Numbered from the stretch's first letter, positions 42,696-52,389 are shown. The stretch is 64,000 nt of DNA from Polaribacter sp. SA4-12 (GCF_002163675.1 NZ_CP019334.1:2275501-2339500); one strand, 5' to 3'. Notes: generated by a model from the sequence alone, not told the origin. Numbers and translations are program-made.

Positions 42696-43928
42696 TTATA
42701 TTGTATTCTTTAAATAATTCATAATTAATTTCGTTGCCCCAAAGTTATCTTGAATATACCTTTTATTGATAACTCCCGTTAATCTTCTAAAGTTTTCATC
42801 TTTTTTTAACTTGATAAAACTCTCTGTAAATTCTTCTCCGTTTTTAATAGAAATACAACCTCCTATTTTAACCAAATCTACAGCTTCTTTAAATTTGTCG
42901 TATTTATTTCCAATCACTACAGGAATTCCGAAAGTTGCTGGTTCTAAAATATTATGTAAACCTGTTTTTAAACCTCCTCCAACATAAGCAATATCTGCTG
43001 CTGCATAAATTTTGGTTAAAATTCCGATTGTATCAATTATAAATACAGTGTATTCTGACAGGTTTTTATCAGCTTTAGCTGAAAATAAAACAGTTTTTTT
43101 ATTGATAGATTTCTGTAATTCTAAAATAGCTTCTTGCTTAATATTATGAGGTGCTATAATAAACTTCTCATCTTCTAATGCAGTATTATTTATGTAATCA
43201 ACCAAAAACGCTTCTCCTTCTTGCCAAGTACTTCCTGCTACAATTGTGTATTTATTGTTTTTAAATTCATTAATAAAATCAAGAGAATTATCTTGCTCTA
43301 AAATCTTAGAAACTCTATCGAAACGCGTGTCTCCTGCAACTGTAACATTATCAAAATTAATTGAATTTAATAATTTCTTAGAGTTTTCATCTTGAACAAA
43401 AAAGTGATGAAAGGCTTTTAAAGAGTCTTTCATAAAACCACCATAACTTTTAAAGAATAATTGCTTTTCTCTTAAAACACCAGAAACTAAAATTGTTGGA
43501 ATTTCTTTTAACTTTAACTCATTTAAAAGATTTGGCCAAAACTCATACTTTATAAAAACTGCCAAAGAAGGATTCACTTCTTTTATAAATTTTCTTGCAT
43601 TCGATTTAGAGTCTAAAGGCAAATAACAAATTACATCTGCTAAATTATAGTTTTTTCTGATTTCATATCCTGAAGGTGAAAAAAAAGTAACTAAAATCTT
43701 ATACTCAGTATAGTGTTTTTTTAATTCTTCGATGATAGGTCTGGCCTGCTCAAACTCACCTAAAGAAGCTGCATGAAACCAAATAGTTTTTGAATTCTTT
43801 AATTTAGAGATTTTAGAAAACGTTTCATTTCTTCCATTAATAAATAATTTAATTTTTTTATTAAACAACGCTATTATTGGCAGCAAAAGAGAAGTAATAA
43901 AAACGACAAAATTGTATAAAAATTTCAT
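42696..43928 (-). CDS. waaA: 3-deoxy-D-manno-octulosonic acid (Kdo) transferase
   Basis: WaaA adds Kdo to lipid A precursor at the inner face of the inner membrane. The 410-residue protein has one N-terminal membrane anchor (YNFVVFITSLLLPIIALF), the catalytic FHAASLGEFEQARPI Glu, the PLDSKSNARKFI segment and a GT-B C-terminal half (YVGGGLKTGLHNILEPATFG). Start 43928 (MKFLYN) is chosen; the upstream frame overlaps a -7 box at 43941-43934, and the mRNA may be nearly leaderless. Confidence 0.94.
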   Translation of the reverse strand: MKFLYNFVVFITSLLLPIIALFNKKIKLFINGRNETFSKISKLKNSKTIWFHAASLGEFEQARPIIEELKKHYTEYKILVTFFSPSGYEIRKNYNLADVICYLPLDSKSNARKFIKEVNPSLAVFIKYEFWPNLLNELKLKEIPTILVSGVLREKQLFFKSYGGFMKDSLKAFHHFFVQDENSKKLLNSINFDNVTVAGDTRFDRVSKILEQDNSLDFINEFKNNKYTIVAGSTWQEGEAFLVDYINNTALEDEKFIIAPHNIKQEAILELQKSINKKTVLFSAKADKNLSEYTVFIIDTIGILTKIYAAADIAYVGGGLKTGLHNILEPATFGIPVVIGNKYDKFKEAVDLVKIGGCISIKNGEEFTESFIKLKKDENFRRLTGVINKRYIQDNFGATKLIMNYLKNTI

Positions 43929-43933
43929 AACTG

Positions 43934-43941
43934 CAAAAGTA
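43934..43941 (-). promoter_or_regulatory. -7 element TACTTTTG immediately upstream of waaA
   Basis: TACTTTTG fits TAnnTTTG and is followed by CAGTT and the waaA ATG. The last G is 6 nt before the start codon, so the transcript would have a leader of only 0-2 nt. Confidence 0.55.
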
Positions 43942-44112
43942 CGAAATAGTAGTAAGTAAGTTTGAATAAATTCACTGCATAAAAAAAAGCTACCCAAAAA
44001 AAGAATAGCTTACATATTATTGCACGAATTTAGTTTTATAGTCAACATCACATTCCCCCGAAAAAATGTTGAAAAACAATCTAAATCGTACTCAAATGTA
44101 CATTAAAAGAAA

Positions 44113-44157
44113 GTTCTAACATCTAAAAATGTTCTAAACAGCTTTATATTGTTCTAA
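44113..44157 (-). promoter_or_regulatory. GTTCTAA direct repeats downstream of the LytTR regulator
   Basis: GTTCTAA occurs at 44113, 44131 and 44151, read as TTAGAAC on the minus strand, with ATCTAAAAAT between the first two. The same word forms the cluster at 44960-44999 on the other side of the regulator gene. It lies about 185-230 bp upstream of waaA. Binding by the LytTR protein is inferred. Confidence 0.45.
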
Positions 44158-44179
44158 AAACCAACTAATTATTGATTTA

Positions 44180-44902
44180 CTAAATTAAATTAATTCTTTT
44201 TACGATATCTTCCTTATATTTCTTTCCTATTGGAATTTCCTCACTTAAAATCTTAACAGATGTTTGTGTTATTTGAGATAAATACTTGGTATTTATAATA
44301 AAACCTCTGTGCACTCTAACAAAATTATCATTTAGTTTTTCTAAAATATCATTCAAACTTGTTCTTACAACCATTTTCTTATTAGATTTTAAAACAATCT
44401 CAATATACACATGTGAACTTTTTAGATACAAAATATCATCAAAATGTATTTTGCTATAAGACCCTTTATCTTTTACAAAAAGTGAATCTTTAATTATTAG
44501 ATTTTCAGTATCTACCTCACCAATTTTTTTAGAAAAATTATGAAGTGCTATTTCAATAGATGTATATAGTTCATCCTTAGAAAATGGTTTTACCAAATAT
44601 GCAGGAGGCATTACCTCTTTAGCTAAATTTACTGTAAATGCATCTGAATTAGATGTGAGAAAAATAAAAGGAAAGTTATAAGATTCTTTAATCTTTTTTG
44701 CAATATCTATTCCTGTTTTTTTTCCAGACAATTGAATATCTAAAATAGCAATATCTGGTTTTTCTTCTTCTATTCTAAGTATTGCTTCTGTATAATTTAT
44801 TGCTGGTTCTAAAGCTTTATAACCTAAACCATCTAAAGCATCACAAATATTATCTGCAATAATCACCTCATCTTCAACAACTAAAATCTTCACTTTACTC
44901 AT
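44180..44902 (-). CDS. LytTR-family response regulator
   Basis: The 240-residue protein has a receiver domain (about 3-120) with EDE, the phospho-acceptor Asp in PDIAILDIQLSGKKTG, Ser in IFLTSN and Lys in AYLVKPFSKDEL, then a LytTR DNA-binding domain (about 140-238, YLKSSHVYIEIVLKSNKKMV, FVRVHRGFIINTKYLSQI). It pairs with the kinase whose stop is 97 bp upstream. LytTR proteins bind direct repeats about two helical turns apart; a repeat cluster of that spacing lies before this gene. Confidence 0.93.
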   Translation of the reverse strand: MSKVKILVVEDEVIIADNICDALDGLGYKALEPAINYTEAILRIEEEKPDIAILDIQLSGKKTGIDIAKKIKESYNFPFIFLTSNSDAFTVNLAKEVMPPAYLVKPFSKDELYTSIEIALHNFSKKIGEVDTENLIIKDSLFVKDKGSYSKIHFDDILYLKSSHVYIEIVLKSNKKMVVRTSLNDILEKLNDNFVRVHRGFIINTKYLSQITQTSVKILSEEIPIGKKYKEDIVKRINLI

Positions 44903-44959
44903 AGGGATCTTTCAATTTTACACTAAAATATGAATTCCAAAAAGAAATGATACCAAACT

Positions 44960-44999
44960 ATTCTAAAATGTTCTAAAGAGTATAATTACTGTTCTAAAA
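44960..44999 (-). promoter_or_regulatory. TTTAGAAC direct repeats upstream of the LytTR regulator gene
   Basis: On the minus strand TTTAGAACAG, an 11-nt spacer, TTTAGAACAT and TTTAGAATAG follow one another, so units are 21 and 10 bp apart. This is the geometry expected for LytTR binding sites (direct repeats with about 21-bp spacing). Autoregulation of the regulator gene is the simplest reading. Confidence 0.55.
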
Positions 45000-46916
45000 C
45001 TAATTTACTAATTGTCTTGCGCTACTATCTTTAAAATGAATTTCGAATTTTGCTCCTTTTTTATTAGTTTGCTCTAAAGTTCCATGCAGTTGTTTTACCA
45101 ATCTATTTACCAAACGTAAACCTAAACTTTTAGCCTTTTTTACATCAAGATTTTTAGATAAACCTGGTCCATTATCTTCGATCACCAATTTATAATCATC
45201 ATTATCTTCTTTGTGAATTGAAATTGATAAATTATTTTCTTTATCATTTCTAAAGGCATATTTATAAGAATTCGTAATTATTTCATTTATAATTAACCCC
45301 AAAGGAATTGCTGTATCTACATCAAACATCATGTCCTCCGAAGAAACAGTAGTTTTTACATTGTCTTTTGAAGAATACATTGATGATAGCTCTTTTATTA
45401 AAGTTCTTATATATTCATCAAAATCGATTAATCCACCTTCGTTTTGATATAATTTCTGATGAATTAAAGCCATCGATTTTACTCTATTCTTTCCTTGATT
45501 TGCTAATTCTAATGCTTTTTCATCTTCAATTCCCTTAGTTTGCAACTCAAGTAAACTTGATACAATTTGAAAGTTGTTTTTTACTCTATGATGCACTTCT
45601 TTAACCAATAACTCTTTCTCTTTTAATGTTTTTTTTATAATACAATTCTTCTCTTTTAGTTCTCCTGATTGTTTTTTTATTTTTCTTAAGACGACTAATG
45701 TAATTATTAATAGAATGATGGCTAGAAAAGCAATAACACTATAAAGTGTTGTTTTTTCTTTTTCATGTGCTATTTCCTTTTCCTTTTCTTTTACTGCCTG
45801 TTCAGTTCTAAAACTAGCTAAGGATTTAGATAAATCTTCTGCGTATATCTTTCTTGTAATTATAATTGCTTCATCTTTATAATTAATAGCTTCATTTAAA
45901 AAACCATGAGAAACCAAAGCTCTAGAGCCATTATTTATGAGGTGAAAAAAATCATTTGGATTTAAATCTTTACCTAACTTTTTAAGTTTAGATATAAGTT
46001 CCGGTACACTTTTAACATTAAACTTATTAAATATTTCTATTTTTTGTGGCGAACCCACGTCTAATCTCGAAACTAACTTTGCATATAGTGAATACGTATT
46101 TATTCTTACAGATGGGTTTTCATACAACTCATTAATAAGTAATACTACTTTTTTATTGTTTTCTCCTTTGTAAATATATGCATCAATTAAATGTTCTACT
46201 GTAGCATGATAATAAGATGACGTTTCTGGTAACTCTTTTTCTAGCTTAAGACTTTTTTCACTAACATCAATATATTCTTGTAGTTTCCCTTCAATAATTA
46301 AAAAATCTGAAAGATGATATAAGAAAACAATTTGTAATTTTTTGCTATTTAATTTTTTTGCAGCTTCTAAACTTTCTAGACATAATTTTTTTCCATTTTC
46401 TACATCATTTTGAATTTGATACATTACAATAGGATGCGTCTTAATTTTAGTCTTTGCTATTAAAACATCTCTATCTGTATCTTTAAATTTATTTACATAA
46501 TCCTCTAAACTTTTTTGTATTTCTGAAGCTTCATTTAAACCTACTTCATCTCTCAATTTAGAAACTTGAGTCCATTTATTTTCTACATAATCTAAATCAA
46601 TCTTTTCCCCTAAAGGTTCTTTGACATTATTATTAATAAACTCTGAAACTCTTTTATACTTGATTGATTGTCTATTACCAAGTCTAGAGGTAAATATGTA
46701 GTATTCTTTAGAAGAAACCTCTTTTTTGTCTATTATTTTCTGCAGAATATCTTTATACGATTCATCTTTAACTGATTTTAGATAATAATTAGCAGAATCT
46801 AACTTTTTTTCTAAAATAAACGCTTCAACTTTATGAGTTGCGTTTATTGCAGGTTCTTTTTGCCCAAAAGAATTAAATGCTATTAGAAATAAAATGATGT
46901 TTAAAAATGATTTCAT
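45000..46916 (-). CDS. Sensor histidine kinase (HisKA_2 type) with periplasmic helical repeats
   Basis: The 638-residue kinase starts with a signal peptide (SFLNIILFLIAFNSFGQ), then about 370 residues of TPR-like helical repeats, one transmembrane helix (about 400-420), a HisKA_2 domain (VKEVHHRVKNNFQIVSSLLE) with the phospho-acceptor His and a HATPase domain (LGLIINEIITNSYKYAF, IEDNGPGLSKN, SLGLRLVNRLVKQL). It is the partner of the LytTR regulator downstream. The residue-21 ATG at 46916 is taken as the start because it begins the signal peptide. Confidence 0.92.
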   Translation of the reverse strand: MKSFLNIILFLIAFNSFGQKEPAINATHKVEAFILEKKLDSANYYLKSVKDESYKDILQKIIDKKEVSSKEYYIFTSRLGNRQSIKYKRVSEFINNNVKEPLGEKIDLDYVENKWTQVSKLRDEVGLNEASEIQKSLEDYVNKFKDTDRDVLIAKTKIKTHPIVMYQIQNDVENGKKLCLESLEAAKKLNSKKLQIVFLYHLSDFLIIEGKLQEYIDVSEKSLKLEKELPETSSYYHATVEHLIDAYIYKGENNKKVVLLINELYENPSVRINTYSLYAKLVSRLDVGSPQKIEIFNKFNVKSVPELISKLKKLGKDLNPNDFFHLINNGSRALVSHGFLNEAINYKDEAIIITRKIYAEDLSKSLASFRTEQAVKEKEKEIAHEKEKTTLYSVIAFLAIILLIITLVVLRKIKKQSGELKEKNCIIKKTLKEKELLVKEVHHRVKNNFQIVSSLLELQTKGIEDEKALELANQGKNRVKSMALIHQKLYQNEGGLIDFDEYIRTLIKELSSMYSSKDNVKTTVSSEDMMFDVDTAIPLGLIINEIITNSYKYAFRNDKENNLSISIHKEDNDDYKLVIEDNGPGLSKNLDVKKAKSLGLRLVNRLVKQLHGTLEQTNKKGAKFEIHFKDSSARQLVN

Positions 46917-46972
46917 TTGAAGAGAATTAAGTGCCCTAAATTTAATTAAATAAAAGCAGCAATTGTTATAAA

Positions 46973-47013
46973 ACAAAAAAATCGCTTAAACAAATAATTG
47001 CTTAAGCGATTTT
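46973..47013 (-). terminator. Terminator of the rplU-rpmA operon
   Basis: AATCGCTTAA and TTAAGCGATT pair around an AT-rich loop, and on the minus strand the hairpin is followed by TTTTTTTG. It lies 24 bp after the rpmA stop. Confidence 0.85.
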
Positions 47014-47036
47014 AAATCTTTTAAAAGCTAAATTTC

Positions 47037-47297
47037 TTAAGCTTCAAATGGAGTAATAGATACATAAGATCTATTATTTCTTTTCTTACGGAATTCTACA
47101 ACACCGTCAACTTTTGCATGTAAAGTATGATCTTTACCCATGTAAACGTTTTCTCCTGGATTGTGAGTTGTTCCTCTTTGACGAACAATAATGTTCCCTG
47201 CAATTGCAGCTTGTCCTCCAAATATTTTTACACCTAGTCTTTTCGATTCTGATTCTCTACCATTCTTCGAACTACCTACTCCTTTTTTATGTGCCAT
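47037..47297 (-). CDS. rpmA: 50S ribosomal protein L27
   Basis: L27 reaches the peptidyl-transferase centre with its N-terminal tail. The 86-residue protein starts [20 protein letters not shown], continues with [20 protein letters not shown] and ends in SITPFEA; there is no cleavable leader of the Firmicutes kind. It follows rplU by 27 bp in the usual order. Confidence 0.98.
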   Translation of the reverse strand: MAHKKGVGSSKNGRESESKRLGVKIFGGQAAIAGNIIVRQRGTTHNPGENVYMGKDHTLHAKVDGVVEFRKKRNNRSYVSITPFEA

Positions 47298-47324
47298 GAT
47301 CTTATGGTTTTAAAATTGAAATTC

Positions 47325-47813
47325 TTATTTAGTTAAAGCCTCAATTAATTCAACTTTCTTTAAAGAAGTATACCCAGAGATACCTTGTTCTTTAGCAGCT
47401 GCTTTTAATTCTGCAACAGTCATAGAACTATAATCTGTTGTAGCTTCTCCTTTTACTTCAGCTTTAGGAGCAGACTCCTTTTTAGCTGATTTTTTAGCAC
47501 CAGAAGTAGCGATAGATTCAATCTGAATCTCACTTAAATACTGTCTGTGTCCATTTTTCTTAATATAACCTTTTCTTCTTTTCTTCTTGAAGACGATTAC
47601 TTTATCACCTTTTAAGTGACTTAAAATTTGAGCTGTTACTGAAGCTCCTTCTATAGCTGGGGCGCCAATTGTAACGTTACCTTTTTCATCAATTAAAAGT
47701 ACATTATCAAAAGTTACTTTTGATCCTACTTCTCCTTGTAAACGGTGAACGTAAACTTTTTGGTCTTTTGCAACTTTAAACTGCTGCCCTGCCATCTCTA
47801 CGATTGCGTACAT
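47325..47813 (-). CDS. rplU: 50S ribosomal protein L21 with C-terminal extension
   Basis: L21 binds 23S rRNA in the large subunit. Residues 1-103 are the standard protein ([40 protein letters not shown]). The remaining ~58 residues are an Ala/Lys-rich linker plus a SAP/HeH-like helix-extended-helix ([20 protein letters not shown], then [12 protein letters not shown]), a form seen in some Bacteroidota. It may add a nucleic-acid contact. It is transcribed with rpmA from a strong promoter at 47903-47874. Confidence 0.97.
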   Translation of the reverse strand: MYAIVEMAGQQFKVAKDQKVYVHRLQGEVGSKVTFDNVLLIDEKGNVTIGAPAIEGASVTAQILSHLKGDKVIVFKKKRRKGYIKKNGHRQYLSEIQIESIATSGAKKSAKKESAPKAEVKGEATTDYSSMTVAELKAAAKEQGISGYTSLKKVELIEALTK

Positions 47814-47873
47814 ACTATTTGTTTTGCGTATTAATACTAATTATTTTGCATTATCCTAATGAAAATGCGGGTG

Positions 47874-47903
47874 CAAATATACACCTTTTTTAGAACTTAC
47901 CAA
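47874..47903 (-). promoter_or_regulatory. Promoter of rplU-rpmA
   Basis: On the minus strand a TTG (47903-47901), a 19-nt spacer and TATATTTG (47881-47874) match the Bacteroidota promoter consensus fully. The leader is about 56 nt. Confidence 0.8.
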
Positions 47904-48078
47904 TATAGTTTTCATAAATAATTCAATCAAAATCAAGATAATAAAACTCATTTTTAACTTTATATTCTTCAAAAAAAATTATTTTTGGGAACAATTAAAA
48001 TTGTTTGATTCAAAAATGTAACAAATTCATTACATCAGCGTCAAACAAAATATCAAATATTAATTAAAAAAAAATTAA

Positions 48079-49386
48079 ATGAAGAAGAATTTTTTATCCC
48101 TTACTTCTGCTTTTTTAGTAGCATTTTCTTTAAATGCTCAAAAAGTTGAGTTTGAAGAGTACAAGTTAGACAATGGAATGCACGTAATACTGCATCAAGA
48201 CAAATCTGCACCAGTTGTTATTACCTCAGTAATGTATGGTGTTGGTGGTAAAGATGGTGATAGAAAAAGAACTGGTTTCGCACATTTCTTTGAACACCTA
48301 TTATTTGAAGGTACAGAAAACATCAAAAAAGGAGAATGGTTTAAAATTGTTTCTTCCAATGGAGGAAAAAACAATGCAAATACTTCTCAAGACAGAACCT
48401 ATTATTATGAAATATTTCCTTCAAACAAACTAGAGTTAGGTTTATGGATGGAATCTGAACGCTTATTACACCCAATTATTAAACAAGAAGGTGTAGATAC
48501 TCAAAACGAAGTTGTAAAAGAAGAAAAAAGACAACGTACAAGAGCATATTCTAATATTTTACCTGAAATTTCTAAAAACATATTTAAAGTACATCCATAT
48601 AAAGATCCAAATGTTGGATACATGGATCATTTAGATGCTGCTACTTTAGAAGAATTTTTAGCATTCAATAAAAAATATTATGTACCCAATAATGCTACTT
48701 TAGTGGTTGCTGGTGATATTGATTTTGCTACAACCAAAAAAATGATAGAAGATTATTTTGGACCAATACCAAGAGGTGCTGATGTAGTAAGAAGTTTTCC
48801 GAAAGAAGAACCAATTACAGAAGAGTTTAAAGCAACAGCTTATGATGAAAACATTCAAATACCCGCAGTAATTGCTGCTTATAGAACTCCTTCTTTTAAA
48901 ACAAGAGATTCTAAGGTTTTAGATATGATTTCTTCTTATTTAAGTGTTGGTAAAAGTTCTATTCTTTACAAGAAAATGGTTGACAAGAAGAAAATGGCTT
49001 TAGCTGTACAGGCTGTAAATATTAGTCAACAAGATTATGGTATTTACGCACTTTTTTCTCTTCCTTTAGGTAAAGTAGCTTTAACAGACTTGGTTAATGA
49101 AATGGATGAAGAGATTGTAAAAATTCAAACGGATTTAATTTCTGAAAAAGCATATCAAAAATTGCAAAATCAATTCGAAAATAATTATGTAAATTCTAAC
49201 TCTAGTGTTGTTGGTATTGCAAATTCTTTGGCTAGATATCATACTATGTATGGAGACACAAATTTAATTAATTCGGAAATAGATGTGTATAGATCTATTA
49301 CTCGAGAAGAAATTAGAGAAGTTGCAAAGAAATACTTAAATAAAAATCAGAGATTAATCTTAGAATATTTACCTACGAAAAAATAA
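48079..49386 (+). CDS. M16 family metallopeptidase, catalytic subunit
   Basis: The 435-residue protein has a signal peptide (SLTSAFLVAFSLNA), the inverted zinc motif HFFEHLLFEG (HxxEH) with a downstream Glu in NEVVKEEKR, and the C-terminal pitrilysin half (about 190-430). M16 enzymes degrade peptides; paired periplasmic M16 proteins in Bacteroidota are of unknown substrate. It is followed after 8 bp by a second M16 protein that lacks the motif, so the two likely form a heterodimer. Confidence 0.93.
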   Translation: MKKNFLSLTSAFLVAFSLNAQKVEFEEYKLDNGMHVILHQDKSAPVVITSVMYGVGGKDGDRKRTGFAHFFEHLLFEGTENIKKGEWFKIVSSNGGKNNANTSQDRTYYYEIFPSNKLELGLWMESERLLHPIIKQEGVDTQNEVVKEEKRQRTRAYSNILPEISKNIFKVHPYKDPNVGYMDHLDAATLEEFLAFNKKYYVPNNATLVVAGDIDFATTKKMIEDYFGPIPRGADVVRSFPKEEPITEEFKATAYDENIQIPAVIAAYRTPSFKTRDSKVLDMISSYLSVGKSSILYKKMVDKKKMALAVQAVNISQQDYGIYALFSLPLGKVALTDLVNEMDEEIVKIQTDLISEKAYQKLQNQFENNYVNSNSSVVGIANSLARYHTMYGDTNLINSEIDVYRSITREEIREVAKKYLNKNQRLILEYLPTKK

Positions 49387-49394
49387 TATAAAAG

Positions 49395-51443
49395 ATGAAA
49401 ACAAAAATATTATCAATAATAGCACTTATAACAATATCTTTTGCCACAACTGCGCAAATAGACAGAAGTAAGATGCCTACTCCAGGACCAGATCCTGTAG
49501 TAAAATTAGGAAAAGCAAAAAAGTTTTCTTTAAAGAATGGTTTAACAGTAATTATGGTAGAAAACCATAAATTACCAAGAGTTTCTGCTACTTTAAGAAT
49601 AGACAACAAACCATATTCTGAAGGCAATATTGCTGGAGTTTCTGATATAATGGGTAGTTTATTAGGTAGAGGAACTACAAACATCACTAAAGATGAATTT
49701 AATGAAAAGGTAGATTTCTTAGGTGCCAATGTAGGTTTCTTTAGTTCTGGAGCTTCTGCAAGATCATTAAAAAAATATTTTCCTGAAGTATTAGGTTTAA
49801 TGGCAGATGGTGTAAAAAACTCTCAGTTTACTCAAGAAGAATTTGATAAAGAAATAAAAGTAACTTTAGAAAGTTTAAAAACTCAAGAAAAAGATGTTCC
49901 TGCAATTGCTAGAAGAGTAGAACGTATTTTGGTGTATGGTAAAAATCATCCTTCAGGAGAACACACAAGTAAAGAAACTGTAAATAACACAACGTTAGCA
50001 GATGTTAAAAATAACTTTAACACCTATTACAAACCTAACAATGCGTATCTAATTATTGTTGGAGACATAAACACTAAGCAAACAAAAAAGTTAGTGAAAA
50101 AGTTATTTTCTGATTGGAAAAAAGGAGAAATTCCTGTATCTAATTTCCCAAAACCAGAAAACGTTTCTACTACAGAAATCAACTTTGTAAACATGTCAAA
50201 TGCAAAGCAATCTGAGGTTGTTGTTGTTAATACTACAGATTTAACATTAGGAGATAAAGATTATTACGCTGCATTATTAGCTAATAAGATTCTTGGTGGC
50301 GGTGGTTCAGCTAGACTTTTTCAAAACTTAAGAGAAGACAAAGCATACACTTATGGTTCTTACTCTAGAGTTAGTCAAAGCAGATATACAGGTGCTTTTA
50401 GAGCTACTGCAAGCGTAAGAAATGTTGTTACTGATAGTTCTGTTGTAGAAATTCAAAAAGAGATAAGTAAAATTCGTTCTCAGAAAGTAACTGAAAAAGA
50501 ATTACAAGATGCTAAAGAAGAATACATTGGTAGTTTTGTAATGGATGTTCAAAAACCTGCAACTGCAGCAAATTATGCATTTAACATTGCTCTTTATGAT
50601 TTACCAGAAGATTTTTACGCAAATTATATTAAAAATATAAATTCTGTAACTGTTGATGACGTTCAAAACGCCGCAATAAAACATTTTAAAGGTGATAACG
50701 CTAGGATTGTAATTACGGGTAAAGCAATAGATGTACTTGACAATCTTGAAAAAGGTGATTACGCTATTAAATATTTTGATAAATACGGAAATCCTACTGA
50801 GAAACCAGAAATGATAATTCCAATTCCAAAAGGAGTTACTGCTGCAACTGTTGTAGATAAATATATAGATGCAATTGGTGGAAAAGACAAATTAATGGCT
50901 GTAAAATCAATAGTAATGACTTCTGGAGCAAAAGTACAAGGAATGGATATTTCTTTAGTAGCAAAAACTGCAGCACCAAATAAATCTTCTGTAGTTGTTT
51001 CTGGAATGGGGCAAGTTTTATCAAAAATGGTTTTTGATGGAGAAACTGGTTATCAAGAAGCACAAGGAAGAAAAAAAGAAATGAGTGCAGATGAAATAGT
51101 AAAAGCAAAAGCGAAAAATGTAATTACTGAAGAATTAGCATACAAAAATGGAGAACTTTTAAGAATCGAACCTTTAGATGGTAAAAAAGTTTATGTTATT
51201 AAACATAATGACACAGAAATCTTTTTTGATGTAAAAAGCGGATTAAAAGTAAAAGAGGTGAAAATTGTTAAAACTCCGGATGGTAAAGAAGTTAGAGTAC
51301 CAACTGTATTTTCAAATTATAAAGAAGTAAACGGAATGAAATTTCCATTTACAATTGGACAAAAAATGGGTCCTATGGATTTAAATTTTGAAGTAACTGA
51401 TATTAAAATTAACGAAGGAGTTTCTGACGTAGATTTTAAATAG
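49395..51443 (+). CDS. M16 family protein, non-catalytic, with C-terminal extra domain
   Basis: The 682-residue protein has a signal peptide (ILSIIALITISFATTAQ) and two M16 halves (about 45-465), but HxxEH is replaced by GVSDIMGSLLGRGTTN, so it should not bind zinc. The arginine-tyrosine segment NLREDKAYTYGSYSRV is the conserved M16 substrate-binding element. Residues about 485-682 form an added beta-rich domain of outer-membrane-lipoprotein-sorting (LolA/DUF4292-like) appearance (VDKYIDAIGGKDKLMAVKSI). It likely supplies substrate binding to the catalytic partner. Confidence 0.9.
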   Translation: MKTKILSIIALITISFATTAQIDRSKMPTPGPDPVVKLGKAKKFSLKNGLTVIMVENHKLPRVSATLRIDNKPYSEGNIAGVSDIMGSLLGRGTTNITKDEFNEKVDFLGANVGFFSSGASARSLKKYFPEVLGLMADGVKNSQFTQEEFDKEIKVTLESLKTQEKDVPAIARRVERILVYGKNHPSGEHTSKETVNNTTLADVKNNFNTYYKPNNAYLIIVGDINTKQTKKLVKKLFSDWKKGEIPVSNFPKPENVSTTEINFVNMSNAKQSEVVVVNTTDLTLGDKDYYAALLANKILGGGGSARLFQNLREDKAYTYGSYSRVSQSRYTGAFRATASVRNVVTDSSVVEIQKEISKIRSQKVTEKELQDAKEEYIGSFVMDVQKPATAANYAFNIALYDLPEDFYANYIKNINSVTVDDVQNAAIKHFKGDNARIVITGKAIDVLDNLEKGDYAIKYFDKYGNPTEKPEMIIPIPKGVTAATVVDKYIDAIGGKDKLMAVKSIVMTSGAKVQGMDISLVAKTAAPNKSSVVVSGMGQVLSKMVFDGETGYQEAQGRKKEMSADEIVKAKAKNVITEELAYKNGELLRIEPLDGKKVYVIKHNDTEIFFDVKSGLKVKEVKIVKTPDGKEVRVPTVFSNYKEVNGMKFPFTIGQKMGPMDLNFEVTDIKINEGVSDVDFK

Positions 51444-51467
51444 ATTATTAAAATTAAATAACATTAG

Positions 51468-51502
51468 AAAGAGTCAAAACTTCGGTTTTGGCTCTTTTTT
51501 TT
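51468..51502. terminator. Bidirectional terminator with UUCG loop
   Basis: AAAGAGTCAAAAC and GTTTTGGCTCTTT pair around TTCG, followed by a long T run. It serves the M16 pair on the plus strand and possibly the EamA gene on the minus strand. Confidence 0.9.
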
Positions 51503-51513
51503 TGCCTTAAAAC

Positions 51514-52389
51514 TTACTTCTTCTTATTCACTAAATAAACTCCTATTAAAATAATAACTCCACCAAAAACCTGAATAATGCTCAATTTCTCTCCATCTAA
51601 CACTCCCCAAAAAATTGCTACTAATGGAATTAAATAAGTTACAGAAGATGAAAAAACTGGATCTGAAATATGAACCAATTTATTATAAATAGTTTTTGCA
51701 ATACCAGTACCTACAACTGATAAAATAGCTAAATAACCAAGAGACTTCATTAAAACCTCATTTCCTGAATCAAACGTTTTAAAGAAATCGGTACAACCTA
51801 AAACAATCGTTGCTGGTATAATCAACAATAAAAAATTACCCGTTGTAATTGCCAAAGCATCTAAATCATACAAATATTTTTTTATCATATTTGCGTTAAA
51901 AGCATAACCTACAGATGCAATAATAATCAACAAAGCATACCAATAGTTTTGATCCGGATTTAAATCAGCTCCTTTTAATATTAAAATTGAAGTCCCCACT
52001 AAACCTATTAGTATACCATATAATTGGGCTTTCTTAAAATAAAAACCAAATACAATTGCACCAAAAATCAAAGTATTAAAAGGTGTAAATGAATTTAAAA
52101 TAGATACAATTGAGCTATCTATAGTTGTAATTGCAAACGCAAATAGAAAACCTGGTATAAATGTACCTGCTAGTGCTGTATAAGTAATATATTTCCAATG
52201 CCTTTTTTTAATTCTTTTAATTGAAGGAAAAGCTACAGAGAGTAAAAAAATAGCTGTAAATATCATTCTTAAAGCACCTAACTGAATAGGTGTTACACCT
52301 AAAAGGGCTTTCTTCATTAAGATAAAAGAACTACCCCAAACTAGTGAAAGAATAATAAGGTAAAACCACTTTTGTTGTTGATTATTCAT
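51514..52389 (-). CDS. EamA/DMT-family transporter
   Basis: The 291-residue inner-membrane protein has ten hydrophobic helices in two EamA repeats (WGSSFILMKKALLGVTPIQL near the start; a second repeat from about residue 150). Members export amino acids, metabolites or drugs; the substrate is not predictable. A basic tail (LVNKKK) ends the protein. It is a single gene, convergent with the M16 operon. Confidence 0.9.
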   Translation of the reverse strand: MNNQQQKWFYLIILSLVWGSSFILMKKALLGVTPIQLGALRMIFTAIFLLSVAFPSIKRIKKRHWKYITYTALAGTFIPGFLFAFAITTIDSSIVSILNSFTPFNTLIFGAIVFGFYFKKAQLYGILIGLVGTSILILKGADLNPDQNYWYALLIIIASVGYAFNANMIKKYLYDLDALAITTGNFLLLIIPATIVLGCTDFFKTFDSGNEVLMKSLGYLAILSVVGTGIAKTIYNKLVHISDPVFSSSVTYLIPLVAIFWGVLDGEKLSIIQVFGGVIILIGVYLVNKKK

